Shown in pieces: positions 1 through 8,270 of a DNA stretch of 64,000 nucleotides. Under the pieces are notes generated by a model. It saw only the letters and a program-made list of their open reading frames with translations, ran no database searches and was not told where the DNA came from. How positions within the stretch are numbered: position 1 is the stretch's first letter; the number at the start of each line of letters is the position of its first letter. Origin of the DNA: Chitinophagaceae bacterium UBA2375 (GTDB lineage: Bacteria; Bacteroidota; Bacteroidia; Chitinophagales; Chitinophagaceae). Position numbers and translations under genes: made by a program. The stretch covers positions 186,001 to 250,000 of the forward strand of contig DDTB01000010.1 of NCBI GenBank assembly GCA_002343985.1, given 5' to 3'.

Positions 1-1093
1 TGGTGGGGAACTGTTCCACAAATCTGAATACCTGCTGATGGAAAGATTCCGCACCGCCGAATAGAAAACGGTGGCGGATCGGCAAAACATAGATGGGGAA
101 ATCAGCCAGTTCCTGTTTGAATTTCTGCAACCTCATAGCGTCCTTTTCCGTGGTAATGATCACCCTTTTCGACGCATCCATTTTTTCGAATTGCTGCTTA
201 ATCTCTGCCAAATCATCCGTGGTGAAAATATGGTGGTCGGCATAACGGATCATATCATATCCCTGTACATGTTTGGTTAAAAAATCTTTCAGCGGTTTTG
301 GGTTCGCGATGCCGCAAAGCAGCAATACCTGTTGCTCTGTATGCAATTGTCCGGGTTGCTGGCTGAAAACATGATAAGGCTGGTCGTACACAATTTCCGC
401 GAAGTAAATTTTTTGGTGCGGCTTTGGGTTGATTTCGGTGATGATGTTGTTTTTTTCCTGTTCGGTCATGTCTGATGGGCATTTGGTCACCACAATGATC
501 TCAGCCCTCCGGCTGCTGGAAGGCACATCCCGGAGGTCGCCCGCCGGCAGCATCAGGTCGCGGGTGAACAGGTTTTTATAATCGGTGAGCAGGATATTCA
601 ATCCGGCTTTCACATGCCTGTGTTGAAAAGCATCATCCAATATAATAACATTTGTTTCAGGCCTCAGGTGCAGGATTTGAGGTATGGCTACAATGCGCTC
701 CTCTCCCACCGCTACGGTAATCCCCGGGAATTTCTGGTGGAATTGCATGGGCTCATCGCCAATATCAATCGCCGTTGTTTTATCGTCTGCTATGGCAAAG
801 CCTTTTGTCTTCCGCTTATACCCCCTGCTTAAAGTGGCCACGCGGTAACGGCCATACAGAAGTGTGACAAGGTATTCGGTCATCGGAGTTTTACCCGTGC
901 CACCAACAGCCAGGTTGCCCACACAAATAATGGGGAAGTTAAAGGATGCCGATGACAGTATCTGTTTGTCGAATAACCAATTCCTGCCACGGATCAGGAT
1001 GCCGTACAAAAACGAAAAAGGCCATAACAGGTATCGAAAACTTCTCAGCAAGGATGATGGTTTACATGCAGTTTTATTGGTCTTTGTGGCCAT
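1..1093 (-). CDS. lpxK: Tetraacyldisaccharide 4'-kinase LpxK (C-terminus cut by window edge)
   Basis: Phosphorylates the 4' position of the lipid A disaccharide precursor at the inner membrane, a step of lipopolysaccharide synthesis. Reading the minus strand from an ATG at 1093 gives an open frame to the window edge, about 364 codons. It has an N-terminal hydrophobic stretch (residues ~18-32), a Walker A motif GGTGKTP at 64-70 and the LpxK signature DDAFQHR near 153-159, followed by a conserved TTEKDA segment near 314. A TGA codon lies directly before the ATG in frame, which fixes the furthest possible start. The gene follows rsmD after 23 nt, so co-transcription with rsmD and the DUF3822 gene is likely. 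The last C-terminal residues are missing only because the window ends. Confidence 0.93.
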   Translation of the reverse strand, partial: MATKTNKTACKPSSLLRSFRYLLWPFSFLYGILIRGRNWLFDKQILSSASFNFPIICVGNLAVGGTGKTPMTEYLVTLLYGRYRVATLSRGYKRKTKGFAIADDKTTAIDIGDEPMQFHQKFPGITVAVGEERIVAIPQILHLRPETNVIILDDAFQHRHVKAGLNILLTDYKNLFTRDLMLPAGDLRDVPSSSRRAEIIVVTKCPSDMTEQEKNNIITEINPKPHQKIYFAEIVYDQPYHVFSQQPGQLHTEQQVLLLCGIANPKPLKDFLTKHVQGYDMIRYADHHIFTTDDLAEIKQQFEKMDASKRVIITTEKDAMRLQKFKQELADFPIYVLPIRHRFLFGGAESFHQQVFRFVEQFPT

Positions 1094-1116
1094 TCATGAA
1101 CCAGGCAGCCAAATAT

Positions 1117-1656
1117 TTATTCCTGTATAAAGATAGAAAATATCGTGGTGCCGTAGTTCCTTTCCCGTACGTAATGCGGAAACTCTTTGTAATCGTTGCG
1201 GGGCGTATGTTCCAGCACAAACCATCCGCCGGGTTTCAGTAATTGACGTTCAAATATTATTTTGGGTAAATCATCAATGCTGGCCAGCGCGTAAGGCGGT
1301 CCGGCAAAAATGAAATCATATTTTTCCTGGCATGTTTCCAGGAACCTGAACACATCCATTTTAAATAATTTCACTTGCGTAAAACCCAGTTGGTCGACTG
1401 TTTTTTTTATGAACCCATGCATCTGGCTGTCTTTTTCCACGATACTCAGGTCGGGCGCGCCCCTGCTCGCGAGTTCATATGTTATGCAACCTGTGCCCCC
1501 AAATAAGTCAAGTGTTTTTAAAGAAGAAATATCCAGGCTGTTTTGCAGGATATTGAACAAGCCCTCCTTCGCGATATCCGTAGTGGGCCGGGTATGCGGC
1601 ATCTGTGCCGGTGGCTGTATGCGCCGTCCACCATGTGTACCACTTATGATACGCAT
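1117..1656 (-). CDS. rsmD: 16S rRNA (guanine(966)-N(2))-methyltransferase RsmD-like
   Basis: RsmD methylates G966 of 16S rRNA within the assembled 30S subunit. The 179-residue length is typical. The N-terminus carries the family signature MRIISGTHGGRRI, then RPTTDIAKEGLFNIL, and the SAM-binding motif LDLFGGTG lies near residues 49-56. The motif that normally reads (D/N)PPY reads GPPY here (AGPPYAL near 118-124), so the acidic or amide residue is replaced by glycine. The frame is otherwise intact. The start overlaps the end of the upstream DUF3822 gene by 13 nt, an arrangement common in Bacteroidota and suggesting translational coupling. Assignment to the family is safe; full activity is less certain because of the altered motif. 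Confidence 0.9.
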   Translation of the reverse strand: MRIISGTHGGRRIQPPAQMPHTRPTTDIAKEGLFNILQNSLDISSLKTLDLFGGTGCITYELASRGAPDLSIVEKDSQMHGFIKKTVDQLGFTQVKLFKMDVFRFLETCQEKYDFIFAGPPYALASIDDLPKIIFERQLLKPGGWFVLEHTPRNDYKEFPHYVRERNYGTTIFSIFIQE

Positions 1657-2471
1657 GTGGCAAGTGTGGTTAAATGGCTGAAATAATGTTCAGGGTAAGC
1701 CGACATGCCCTCGGGCAAGGTCCATAATGGGCCGATGTCATCAAACAGGATATTCGGGAAATAGCTGTACAACTCATTGAAGAGCGGGGATTGTTTTTCA
1801 ATCATACCGGAGAGGCGTACACGAATATCGGCGGCATCTTTACCATGCTGGCGTGCGGTATGCAGCAAATGATATGCGGCATCGGTAGCCGTTTGATAAG
1901 GCAGGTAGCGGATAACCTGCAATTTGCCATGTATAAACAATGCCAGTTTAATGGATTGCGGATAAAAAACCACCTGGAGGTCGGCGGGAAAATCTTTCCA
2001 TACTGATACCTCCTGTATGCTCGCATGTGTGAAGAGGCTACCGGGATATATCAATCGCAGCGCATTATCCAGCGCTTTTGGGGTGCGGTATATTAATCTC
2101 GCATCAATCCCTGAAAGGGAAATGGTATGCGTGGTACATGCAATGTTCGGGCCAAATAATAATGTTAAGATATCTGATGCTTGCCCATCCTGGTAAAATT
2201 CATCAGGAACCAGCGTTGATTCCTTCACGTTATATATTATCTGTGTCCTTGCAGGATTGGATGGCAATTCCGTTTCCACGCGTACCAGCTTCTCCCATGC
2301 TGAAGCCGACAATGGTTCATTGAGGTGGTACACGGCGAGGCCGGCAAGTTCCCATGGATCCTTACGGTACCATATAAACGAAACGGCATGATCGGCCACT
2401 TCAATGAGTTGGCATAAACCCTCCGTTTGGCTGTTGGTAACCGGTATGTAAAAAGCCGCTTTCAATTTCAA
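1644..2471 (-). CDS. DUF3822 family protein
   Basis: A 275-residue soluble protein with no signal peptide. It matches the Bacteroidota DUF3822 family by general sequence character and by its position directly upstream of, and overlapping, rsmD. The family has no established biochemical role; in other Bacteroidota I recall it next to rsmD as well. No catalytic motif is recognisable. It is the first gene of the DUF3822-rsmD-lpxK unit and is divergent from the MATE exporter gene across only 38 bp. Confidence 0.75.
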   Translation of the reverse strand: MKLKAAFYIPVTNSQTEGLCQLIEVADHAVSFIWYRKDPWELAGLAVYHLNEPLSASAWEKLVRVETELPSNPARTQIIYNVKESTLVPDEFYQDGQASDILTLLFGPNIACTTHTISLSGIDARLIYRTPKALDNALRLIYPGSLFTHASIQEVSVWKDFPADLQVVFYPQSIKLALFIHGKLQVIRYLPYQTATDAAYHLLHTARQHGKDAADIRVRLSGMIEKQSPLFNELYSYFPNILFDDIGPLWTLPEGMSAYPEHYFSHLTTLATCVS

Positions 2472-2482
2472 TGTATTCAGCA

Positions 2483-2504
2483 GGCAAAATAAGGTAATTT
2501 TGCC
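2483..2504. promoter_or_regulatory. Perfect 8-bp inverted repeat in a divergent intergenic region
   Basis: GGCAAAAT and ATTTTGCC are separated by six bases, in the 38-bp gap between the DUF3822 start (2471) and the MATE start (2510). The right arm overlaps a TAATTTTG element pointing to the MATE gene; the left arm gives TTATTTTG on the other strand. This could be an operator or two overlapping divergent -7 elements. The symmetry is seen directly; the function is inferred. Confidence 0.45.
2495..2502 (+). promoter_or_regulatory. Candidate -7 element TAATTTTG for the MATE gene
   Basis: It fits the Bacteroidota -7 consensus TAnnTTTG and ends 7 bases before the ATG at 2510, so the transcript would have almost no leader. 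I see no good TTG -33 element at normal spacing. Confidence 0.35.
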
Positions 2505-2509
2505 AACTT

Positions 2510-3880
2510 ATGGATGCAGCAGTTGCCAATAAAGACCTTAGGGTTCAGGTAAATAACCGCCAGATACTCTCTATTGCCCTGCCCATCACGCTGGCTGTAC
2601 TGGTGCCCCAAATCAATATGCTGGTCAACAGCATCTTTCTTGGGCAATTATCGGAGGAAGCACTTGGCAATGCCGGTATAACAGGTGTGTATTACCTGAT
2701 CTTCGCCGTGGCGGGATCCGGATTGAATAATGCGATGCAATCCGTTTTTTCGCGCCATGCGGGAAGCGGGGATACAACCCAATTCCGGGTTATCCTGGCT
2801 CAAGGCATCCGCATCAGCATCCAGTTTTCTTTGATCTGCATCGCGTTTACCTGGTTCGTAGCGCCTGCAATTTTAGAAGCCGTGGCCGACCCTAAGCATT
2901 TCCCTGCTGAGATGTCGTTCCTGAAAATCCGCATCTGGGGCCTCCCCTTTTTGTACCTCTTTCAAATGGGCAATGCGTTCCTGGTATCCTCATTAAACAG
3001 CCGCTTGCTGATGATTGGTTTTTTCTGCGAAGCGATGGTGAATATCGTGCTAGACTACCTGCTGATTTTTGGGCATTTCGGATTTCCCAAAATGGGATTT
3101 AACGGCGCGGCCTGGGCTTCCGTCATAGCGGAATGCACAGGCATGATCGTTGTGTTGATCGTTTTAAACAGAAGCGGATTACAAAAACAATATGGATTGC
3201 TCCAATCATTCCAGCATCATAAATCCATCAGCAAAGACATCATTAAAGTATCCGTGCCGTTGATGATGCAGTATATCATCAGTGTTGCAACCTGGCTGGT
3301 TTTCTTTTTACTGATTGAAACCCGGGGCGCCACCGCGAAAGCCATCAGCAACACTATGCGGAATGTGTTTGGCATGGCCGGCGTATTTGTCTGGGCCTTC
3401 GCGGCCACCAGCAATACCATGGTCAGCAACCTGATCGGACAGGGCCGTACTGATTTGGTCATTCCGGCTATCAGGCGCATCATGGCATGGAGCCTGGGCG
3501 CGTGCAGCATCATGGTGCTGCTGCTCAACCTTTTTCCGGATATGTTTTTTAACATGTTCGGACAAGACGAGGGTTTTGTACAGGAAGGCATACCTGTGAT
3601 CCGCATGGTATCGGTAGGCATGTTATTTATGAGCATGGCCAATATATGGCTCAACGCCGTTACAGGTACCGGGCAAACAAAAGTGAACCTTGCCATTGAA
3701 CTCATTGCCATCGGGCTATACATGGGTTATACATGGTATTTCATGAAAGTCAATTATGTAAACCTGGCCATGGCCTGGAGCAATGAATTTGTATATTGGA
3801 TTTCCATCCTGATCATGGCTTCCTGGTTTTTATTAAGCGGCAAATGGAGAAAGGGGGTTTCCGCGGAAAATAGGCCATAA
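2510..3880 (+). CDS. MATE family efflux transporter
   Basis: A 456-residue inner-membrane protein with about twelve hydrophobic segments, the usual MATE length and topology. The N-terminal half reads ILSIALPITLAVLVPQINML followed by FLGQLSEEALG, which resembles the first transmembrane helix and loop of the family. A second related half begins near residue 240 (ISKDIIKVSVPLMMQYIIS), reflecting the internal duplication of MATE proteins. Members export cationic drugs or metabolites using a sodium or proton gradient; the substrate cannot be told from sequence. It appears monocistronic, with its own candidate promoter in the palindromic gap upstream. Confidence 0.9.
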   Translation: MDAAVANKDLRVQVNNRQILSIALPITLAVLVPQINMLVNSIFLGQLSEEALGNAGITGVYYLIFAVAGSGLNNAMQSVFSRHAGSGDTTQFRVILAQGIRISIQFSLICIAFTWFVAPAILEAVADPKHFPAEMSFLKIRIWGLPFLYLFQMGNAFLVSSLNSRLLMIGFFCEAMVNIVLDYLLIFGHFGFPKMGFNGAAWASVIAECTGMIVVLIVLNRSGLQKQYGLLQSFQHHKSISKDIIKVSVPLMMQYIISVATWLVFFLLIETRGATAKAISNTMRNVFGMAGVFVWAFAATSNTMVSNLIGQGRTDLVIPAIRRIMAWSLGACSIMVLLLNLFPDMFFNMFGQDEGFVQEGIPVIRMVSVGMLFMSMANIWLNAVTGTGQTKVNLAIELIAIGLYMGYTWYFMKVNYVNLAMAWSNEFVYWISILIMASWFLLSGKWRKGVSAENRP

Positions 3881-3952
3881 AGATTCCATCAAAATTTTCG
3901 TAAATTGACTTCTTTAACAGCTGCACACTCTTTAACCTTAAACTTCAACCGT

Positions 3953-4912
3953 ATGAATACTTTATCCAGGTGTGTATTGTTGTTGTGTGTGCACTTATCG
4001 GTATGGTCGCAAATCACTGCACAAGACCTTCCAGGCAATATGTGCATAGCATATAATATCAAAGTTCCAGACAGTTCCAAAGATAATTGGGATGTGATGG
4101 CAGTTTCTCCGGATGGTAAGATTAAGTACAATGTCAGCAACCATCCTGATGTTGCATGGACGTATTATGCCTATAAGAGCCGCTTATTTTTTATAAGTGA
4201 CAGGGATACCTGTTACAGATGCTATTTTTTATACGAAACTGATGCGGAAGGAAAACGGATTCGCAAAGTTTCTGACCTGAGATTGGAAGATAGCTGGATG
4301 AGTTCCAGGTTTGATGGAAGGGAAATGATTGTCAGTGCAAGGCTTGGTCAAGATACCAGGTACCAGTTATTTTTAATTGACCTGGCAACCGGTGCATACA
4401 GACAAATTTCAAAAGATACCAGTGCAAAATTTACAGACCCATCTTTTTCACCTGATGGTAAATCTCTTGTATGCAGTGTTAAAAAAGACAAGCGCAGCAG
4501 GAAAACACATGAAGAGCTTTACATCGTGAATATAGATAATGGTAGTTTGACACAACTGACTACTTATCCGGCAAACAATATTTCTGCCAATGATTTTGGG
4601 TTCAAGGCTTCCGCGGCCCGTTGGCACCCTTCTGGTGAGTATATAAGCTATGTGTCAAAGCAAGACGGATTTACGGGGATTTTCGGCGTAACACCTGATG
4701 GGAAAAAGCAATGGCCCATCATGCATTCCAATCAATTCCATGATGGATGGCACGATTGGAGCCCGGATGGGAATTGGTTATGTTTTGACCGAACTGATAA
4801 AAATGAAAAGCAATACCACATCATGCTGATGGACCTACGGAGTAAACAAATAACCCAAATCACTGATGTAAGCGTTAAAACTCAGTTATCACCGGTTTTT
4901 CTGCAAAAGTAA
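3953..4912 (+). CDS. Exported TolB/PD40-type beta-propeller protein
   Basis: The start is placed at the ATG at 3953 rather than the in-frame ATG at 3905, because it begins a normal signal peptide (MNTLSRCVLLLC... ending ITAQ). The mature part contains repeated WD40-like/PD40 blades, seen as FTDPSFSPDGKSLVCS, AARWHPSGEYISYVS and GWHDWSPDGNWLCFD, each with the S/HPDGxxL pattern of TolB C-terminal repeats. It is therefore a periplasmic or outer-membrane-facing propeller, probably a binding module; no enzymatic domain is visible. It is about 320 residues, shorter than TolB and lacking the TolB N-terminal domain. DUF4199 follows after 22 nt, so the two may be co-transcribed. Confidence 0.75.
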   Translation: MNTLSRCVLLLCVHLSVWSQITAQDLPGNMCIAYNIKVPDSSKDNWDVMAVSPDGKIKYNVSNHPDVAWTYYAYKSRLFFISDRDTCYRCYFLYETDAEGKRIRKVSDLRLEDSWMSSRFDGREMIVSARLGQDTRYQLFLIDLATGAYRQISKDTSAKFTDPSFSPDGKSLVCSVKKDKRSRKTHEELYIVNIDNGSLTQLTTYPANNISANDFGFKASAARWHPSGEYISYVSKQDGFTGIFGVTPDGKKQWPIMHSNQFHDGWHDWSPDGNWLCFDRTDKNEKQYHIMLMDLRSKQITQITDVSVKTQLSPVFLQK

Positions 4913-4934
4913 AGCCACATAAATAGTATACAAC

Positions 4935-5426
4935 ATGACAAACTTTAAAACAGAAATCAAATGGGCCCTCATCTTTGCTGTGATGATGCTGGGTTGGATG
5001 TTCATGGAAAAATCGCTGGGTTTTCATGACAAGCATATTGATAAACATGTGATCATTACCAATTTTGTGGCGATACCGGCCATCCTGATTTATGTCCTGG
5101 CTTTATTGGAGAAGAAGAGAAAAGACCTCGGAGGGCATATGACATACATGCAGGGTTTTCGTACAGGTTTGATCATTACCGTAATACTAACCGCTTTGAT
5201 GCCCCTGGTACAATATATCAGCACCACCTATATCACACCTGATTATTTTACCAACGCCAGGAATTACGCGGTAAACCAGGGGATGATGACAGTCGATGAG
5301 GCAGACGCGTATTTCAATAACAAAAGTTATATCATGCAAACCCTGATCGGCACACCAGTGATGGGCTTGCTCACAACTGCCATTGTCGCGATCTTTATTC
5401 GTTCAAAAAAAAATAATTTGTTATGA
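4935..5426 (+). CDS. DUF4199 family membrane protein
   Basis: A 163-residue integral membrane protein with about four hydrophobic segments (near residues 10-25, 42-60, 75-95 and 135-155), matching the DUF4199 layout common in Bacteroidota. The loop GGHMTYMQGFRTG between helices 2 and 3 is typical of the family. Its function is unknown. The stop codon overlaps the ATG of the next gene in an ATGA arrangement, implying translational coupling with the YciI-like gene. Confidence 0.75.
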   Translation: MTNFKTEIKWALIFAVMMLGWMFMEKSLGFHDKHIDKHVIITNFVAIPAILIYVLALLEKKRKDLGGHMTYMQGFRTGLIITVILTALMPLVQYISTTYITPDYFTNARNYAVNQGMMTVDEADAYFNNKSYIMQTLIGTPVMGLLTTAIVAIFIRSKKNNLL

Positions 5427-5881
5427 AAATATTTTTTTTCATGTCTGTGCTGTTTGTCAGCCTGTCCACATATGCGCAAAAAATCAATCCGCAATATGAT
5501 TCCGTTCTCGCCCAAAAATACAAAGGGGACGAAAATGGCATGAAGATGTATGTGCTGGTGATGTTGAAAACAGGGAGCAATACTACAACCGATAAGGCTT
5601 TTATCGACAGTTGTTTTACCGGCCATATGAATAATATTGGCAGGCTCGCGAAGGAAGGTAAATTGATTGTGGCCGGCCCTTTGGCAAAGAACCCGCAAAC
5701 ATACCGGGGCATTTTTATTTTTGATACAAAAGATATAGAAGAAGCCCGCATATGGGTGATGACGGATCCCGCTGTGAGCAGCCGATTGCTGGATGCGGAA
5801 TTGTTTAACTGGTATGGATCCGCCGCCTTACCCGCCTACATTGATGAATCAGAAAAAGTTTGGAAACAAAGGGGCTTTTAA
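5423..5881 (+). CDS. Exported YciI-like (YCII-related) protein
   Basis: A signal peptide (residues 1-19, ending STYAQ) precedes a single YCII-type ferredoxin-like domain. Typical YCII features are MYVLVMLKTG at 42-50, a conserved His at 68 in FTGHMNNI, KEGKLIVAGPL, and a C-terminal EEARIWVMTDPAV segment. Cytoplasmic YciI homologues are small putative enzymes with a His/Asp pair; an exported form is less usual and its substrate is unknown. It starts inside the DUF4199 stop codon (4-nt overlap) and converges with the minus-strand gene that ends 6 bp downstream. Confidence 0.7.
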   Translation: MKIFFFMSVLFVSLSTYAQKINPQYDSVLAQKYKGDENGMKMYVLVMLKTGSNTTTDKAFIDSCFTGHMNNIGRLAKEGKLIVAGPLAKNPQTYRGIFIFDTKDIEEARIWVMTDPAVSSRLLDAELFNWYGSAALPAYIDESEKVWKQRGF

Positions 5882-5886
5882 TGCGT

Positions 5887-6882
5887 TCAGCTTAATGGCT
5901 TTACCATGCGGCCGATCAACGTACCCTGGTGGTACACCTGCAGGATATAATTGCCTTTTTCAAACCTATCGCCCGCGAGGCTAAACTGCAAACGTTTCGC
6001 CTCTCCTTTATTATAATCGAACCTGAGTTTGCATGAATATATTTTGCGCCCTTCCTTAGTCATGAAAGTTCCGGCGTCCCAGGCTGAATTCTGTAACACT
6101 TTTCCGTTAGGTTGTATTACAACTACATATACTTCCGCGCTGTTGATAGGCATCGAACTGTTCCGTACAACAAATGAACCGGAGATTTTATCAGTTTGAA
6201 ATGCATCATTGGTTTCCATTTCCTTTCCCTGGTCAACCATCAGTGCCGATAACCTCATATCGGTACTGGCAAACAAATTACCTGCTGTTTCGGCAACAAC
6301 GTTTGCAGGTGCCTGTTGAGACGATACAACTGGCCTGTTCCTGTTTGATACCGGCGTGACCAGGGTATTGCTGTTACCGCCGGATGCCGTGCTGGTATTG
6401 GGTTGATTATTGTTTTGCTGCCGGATCTGGTTGATCATGGCCAGCAGTTTTTTGTTTTCTTCCTCCACTTCGATGTTCCTCGCGCGAAGCGACTCCACCC
6501 TACCCTGCAATTCATTGATTTTTAAACGGGCGCTTTCCAAATCAGTTTGACTGGCGGGATTTTTAAGCAATTGGGTGATTTCGTCGCGGAGTTTATAAAA
6601 TTCGTTCAGTTTGATATCCAAACCTGTTTTCAGGGAATCGGCCCTGTTCCAGGCCGAATCAAGTTTGGCGAAACCGGCTACCGTTGACGCATAGACGCGG
6701 CGTAATGAGTCGCGCTTGGCATTGGCCGATTCAGTGGAGTCTTTAATGATGTAAACAGTACCTGCTTTGTCTTTTGTGAAACTGCTGAACTGGTAGCCCC
6801 ATGTCCATAATAACGCAAAAGAAACCAACAACAACAGTACGGAAACAACCAGCAGGAGTATGGTTTTGGTATCCTTCATCAA
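5887..6882 (-). CDS. Single-TM coiled-coil protein with periplasmic C-terminal domain
   Basis: 331 residues. One transmembrane helix near residues 8-29 is followed by a long helical coiled-coil region (~50-155, with heptad-like LKxLExxRxKINELQGRV spacing), an Asn/Ser/Thr-rich linker (~157-185) and a compact C-terminal domain with alternating hydrophobic beta-like strands (~205-331). With positive charge before the helix (MMKDTK), the bulk should face the periplasm. I do not recognise a family. It starts 20 nt after the stop of the exported Ppx/GppA-like gene on the same strand, so both are probably on one transcript and may act together; this is inference from position. Confidence 0.6.
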   Translation of the reverse strand: MMKDTKTILLLVVSVLLLLVSFALLWTWGYQFSSFTKDKAGTVYIIKDSTESANAKRDSLRRVYASTVAGFAKLDSAWNRADSLKTGLDIKLNEFYKLRDEITQLLKNPASQTDLESARLKINELQGRVESLRARNIEVEEENKKLLAMINQIRQQNNNQPNTSTASGGNSNTLVTPVSNRNRPVVSSQQAPANVVAETAGNLFASTDMRLSALMVDQGKEMETNDAFQTDKISGSFVVRNSSMPINSAEVYVVVIQPNGKVLQNSAWDAGTFMTKEGRKIYSCKLRFDYNKGEAKRLQFSLAGDRFEKGNYILQVYHQGTLIGRMVKPLS

Positions 6883-6902
6883 TCAGGTACAGGAGCTTTG
6901 GA

Positions 6903-8060
6903 TTAAGGTTTTTTGGAAATACTTTCTTCCACAAACGCGCTGATCCAACCAACTTGCCCGTTCTTCACCAGGAAAAACTGCTTTTTCTCGTACACGCCTT
7001 CAAATTGGCGCATGATTTTCAGCAATAATCCAGTGCCGGACATCATGGCTTTCTGGTCGAATACTTTGTTCACTTTTTTGGCTTCACCTACAGCCTGTTC
7101 TTTGTCGATGGCAGGATCAGTCAGCGATTTACCAATTTCTTCCGCAGTGCAGGAAGCGTAGTTGCTGTACAGTTTTTCGCTGAATTTCAACACATCGTCA
7201 TAAGTAACAGGTACCACGGGGTTTTCGGCCATTTCAGGCAGCATCAGTGTGGCGACGGCCCAGGCGATACCGCCACTGAACGCGATATTGTCGCTCATGT
7301 TATAAGCCCCGCTAGCGTTTACCGCGTACACAATTTCCTCATTGGCATTGCCGGCCAGCACCCTGAACAGTTGCTTATTGAAATTCTGCAATGTATTATC
7401 ATCTGCCAACCTCTTATCTGTTTCATTGGTCACGCTTTTTGTACCCCATGACAACTGAAAGAGTTTGATATCGCGGGTATTGCCATTTGGGAAATACCCT
7501 CCCTTGGTATTGCCGCTGCCGATATCAATCAAAAAGGTGTTGTACCTGCGGGATGCGGGAACGATGCCAATATGTGAGAGGCGAGCTTCTTCCACCACAT
7601 CTACCGGGCGCACTTCACGGTTGGGCTCATTGATTTGTTGGCGGAATGCATCTGTCATGCGGATGATCCAGTCGTTTTTCGATTCCTTATCTGCCAAAAC
7701 CTTCACACCACTGCTGAAAACGGTAAAGATTTTTTCAGAAGGGATGTCGTACCTGTTCTTCGCAATTTGGTATAAAGTCGTGAGTCCTTTTAACGTTGCC
7801 TGGAAAGTAGGTTCGGTAAATGAAATGAAATCGGTATTGATGGAAGTGTCCTTTACAACTTTGTAATTACCTGTATTCTTGTTGGTTTTTGCCGATTCGA
7901 GTACACTCAATTTCACGCCTTTAGACCCCACCTCGATCCCTGCATAGAGTACATTGGCTTCATACGTTTTGCGGGCGCTGGTTTGTGCCAATAAGCTGCC
8001 AGACAGTAAAATACCTCCAATCAGCACCAACAAACATTTTTTTCCATAGAATTTGATCAT
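6903..8060 (-). CDS. Exported Ppx/GppA-like (ASKHA-fold) protein
   Basis: 385 residues. A clear signal peptide (MIKFYGKK, then a hydrophobic core ending SGSLLAQ near residue 26) is followed by features of the exopolyphosphatase/guanosine pentaphosphate phosphatase fold. These are a phosphate-1-like segment GIEVGSKGVKLSV (41-53), VVEEARLSHIG (155-165) matching the glutamate-rich EEEARL-type catalytic segment of Ppx, phosphate-2-like FLIDIGSGNTK (176-186), a QLSWGTKSVTNE segment resembling LPLGAVRLTE, and FSGGIAWA (261-268). Typical Ppx/GppA proteins are cytoplasmic and lack a signal peptide. Glu replaces the usual Asp in phosphate-1, and GSGNTK differs from the usual GGGSTE. It may bind or hydrolyse a phosphoester outside the cytoplasm, or be a non-catalytic derivative. 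The coiled-coil membrane gene follows. Confidence 0.65.
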   Translation of the reverse strand: MIKFYGKKCLLVLIGGILLSGSLLAQTSARKTYEANVLYAGIEVGSKGVKLSVLESAKTNKNTGNYKVVKDTSINTDFISFTEPTFQATLKGLTTLYQIAKNRYDIPSEKIFTVFSSGVKVLADKESKNDWIIRMTDAFRQQINEPNREVRPVDVVEEARLSHIGIVPASRRYNTFLIDIGSGNTKGGYFPNGNTRDIKLFQLSWGTKSVTNETDKRLADDNTLQNFNKQLFRVLAGNANEEIVYAVNASGAYNMSDNIAFSGGIAWAVATLMLPEMAENPVVPVTYDDVLKFSEKLYSNYASCTAEEIGKSLTDPAIDKEQAVGEAKKVNKVFDQKAMMSGTGLLLKIMRQFEGVYEKKQFFLVKNGQVGWISAFVEESISKKP

Positions 8061-8270
8061 AACCGGAACAGTTTAATGCTAAAAATACCATTTTAAACCG
8101 GCGCCCCGACCGGGGCCCGGCACTTGTGCAAAAAATGTGATTTAATTCCTGAGGTAAGACGATGGGCCGGTTGGCCTGAAGTGTTACGAATTTTAAAGGC
8201 CATTAATCCAATGCCCGATAACAGGCTGGAAGCAGGTGTTTTTTAAAATTTGCTGCAAATTAACTCATTT

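Noticed and set aside
3217..3723. 168-codon minus-strand frame inside the MATE gene
   Set aside because: Antisense to a well-supported membrane protein; composition (Met/Ser/Thr/Pro-rich) is typical of a shadow frame.
8103..8116. GC-rich inverted repeat GCCCC/GGGGC between the cyclophilin and the Ppx-like gene
   Set aside because: Short stem, no T-tract after it on the minus strand, so not convincing as a terminator.
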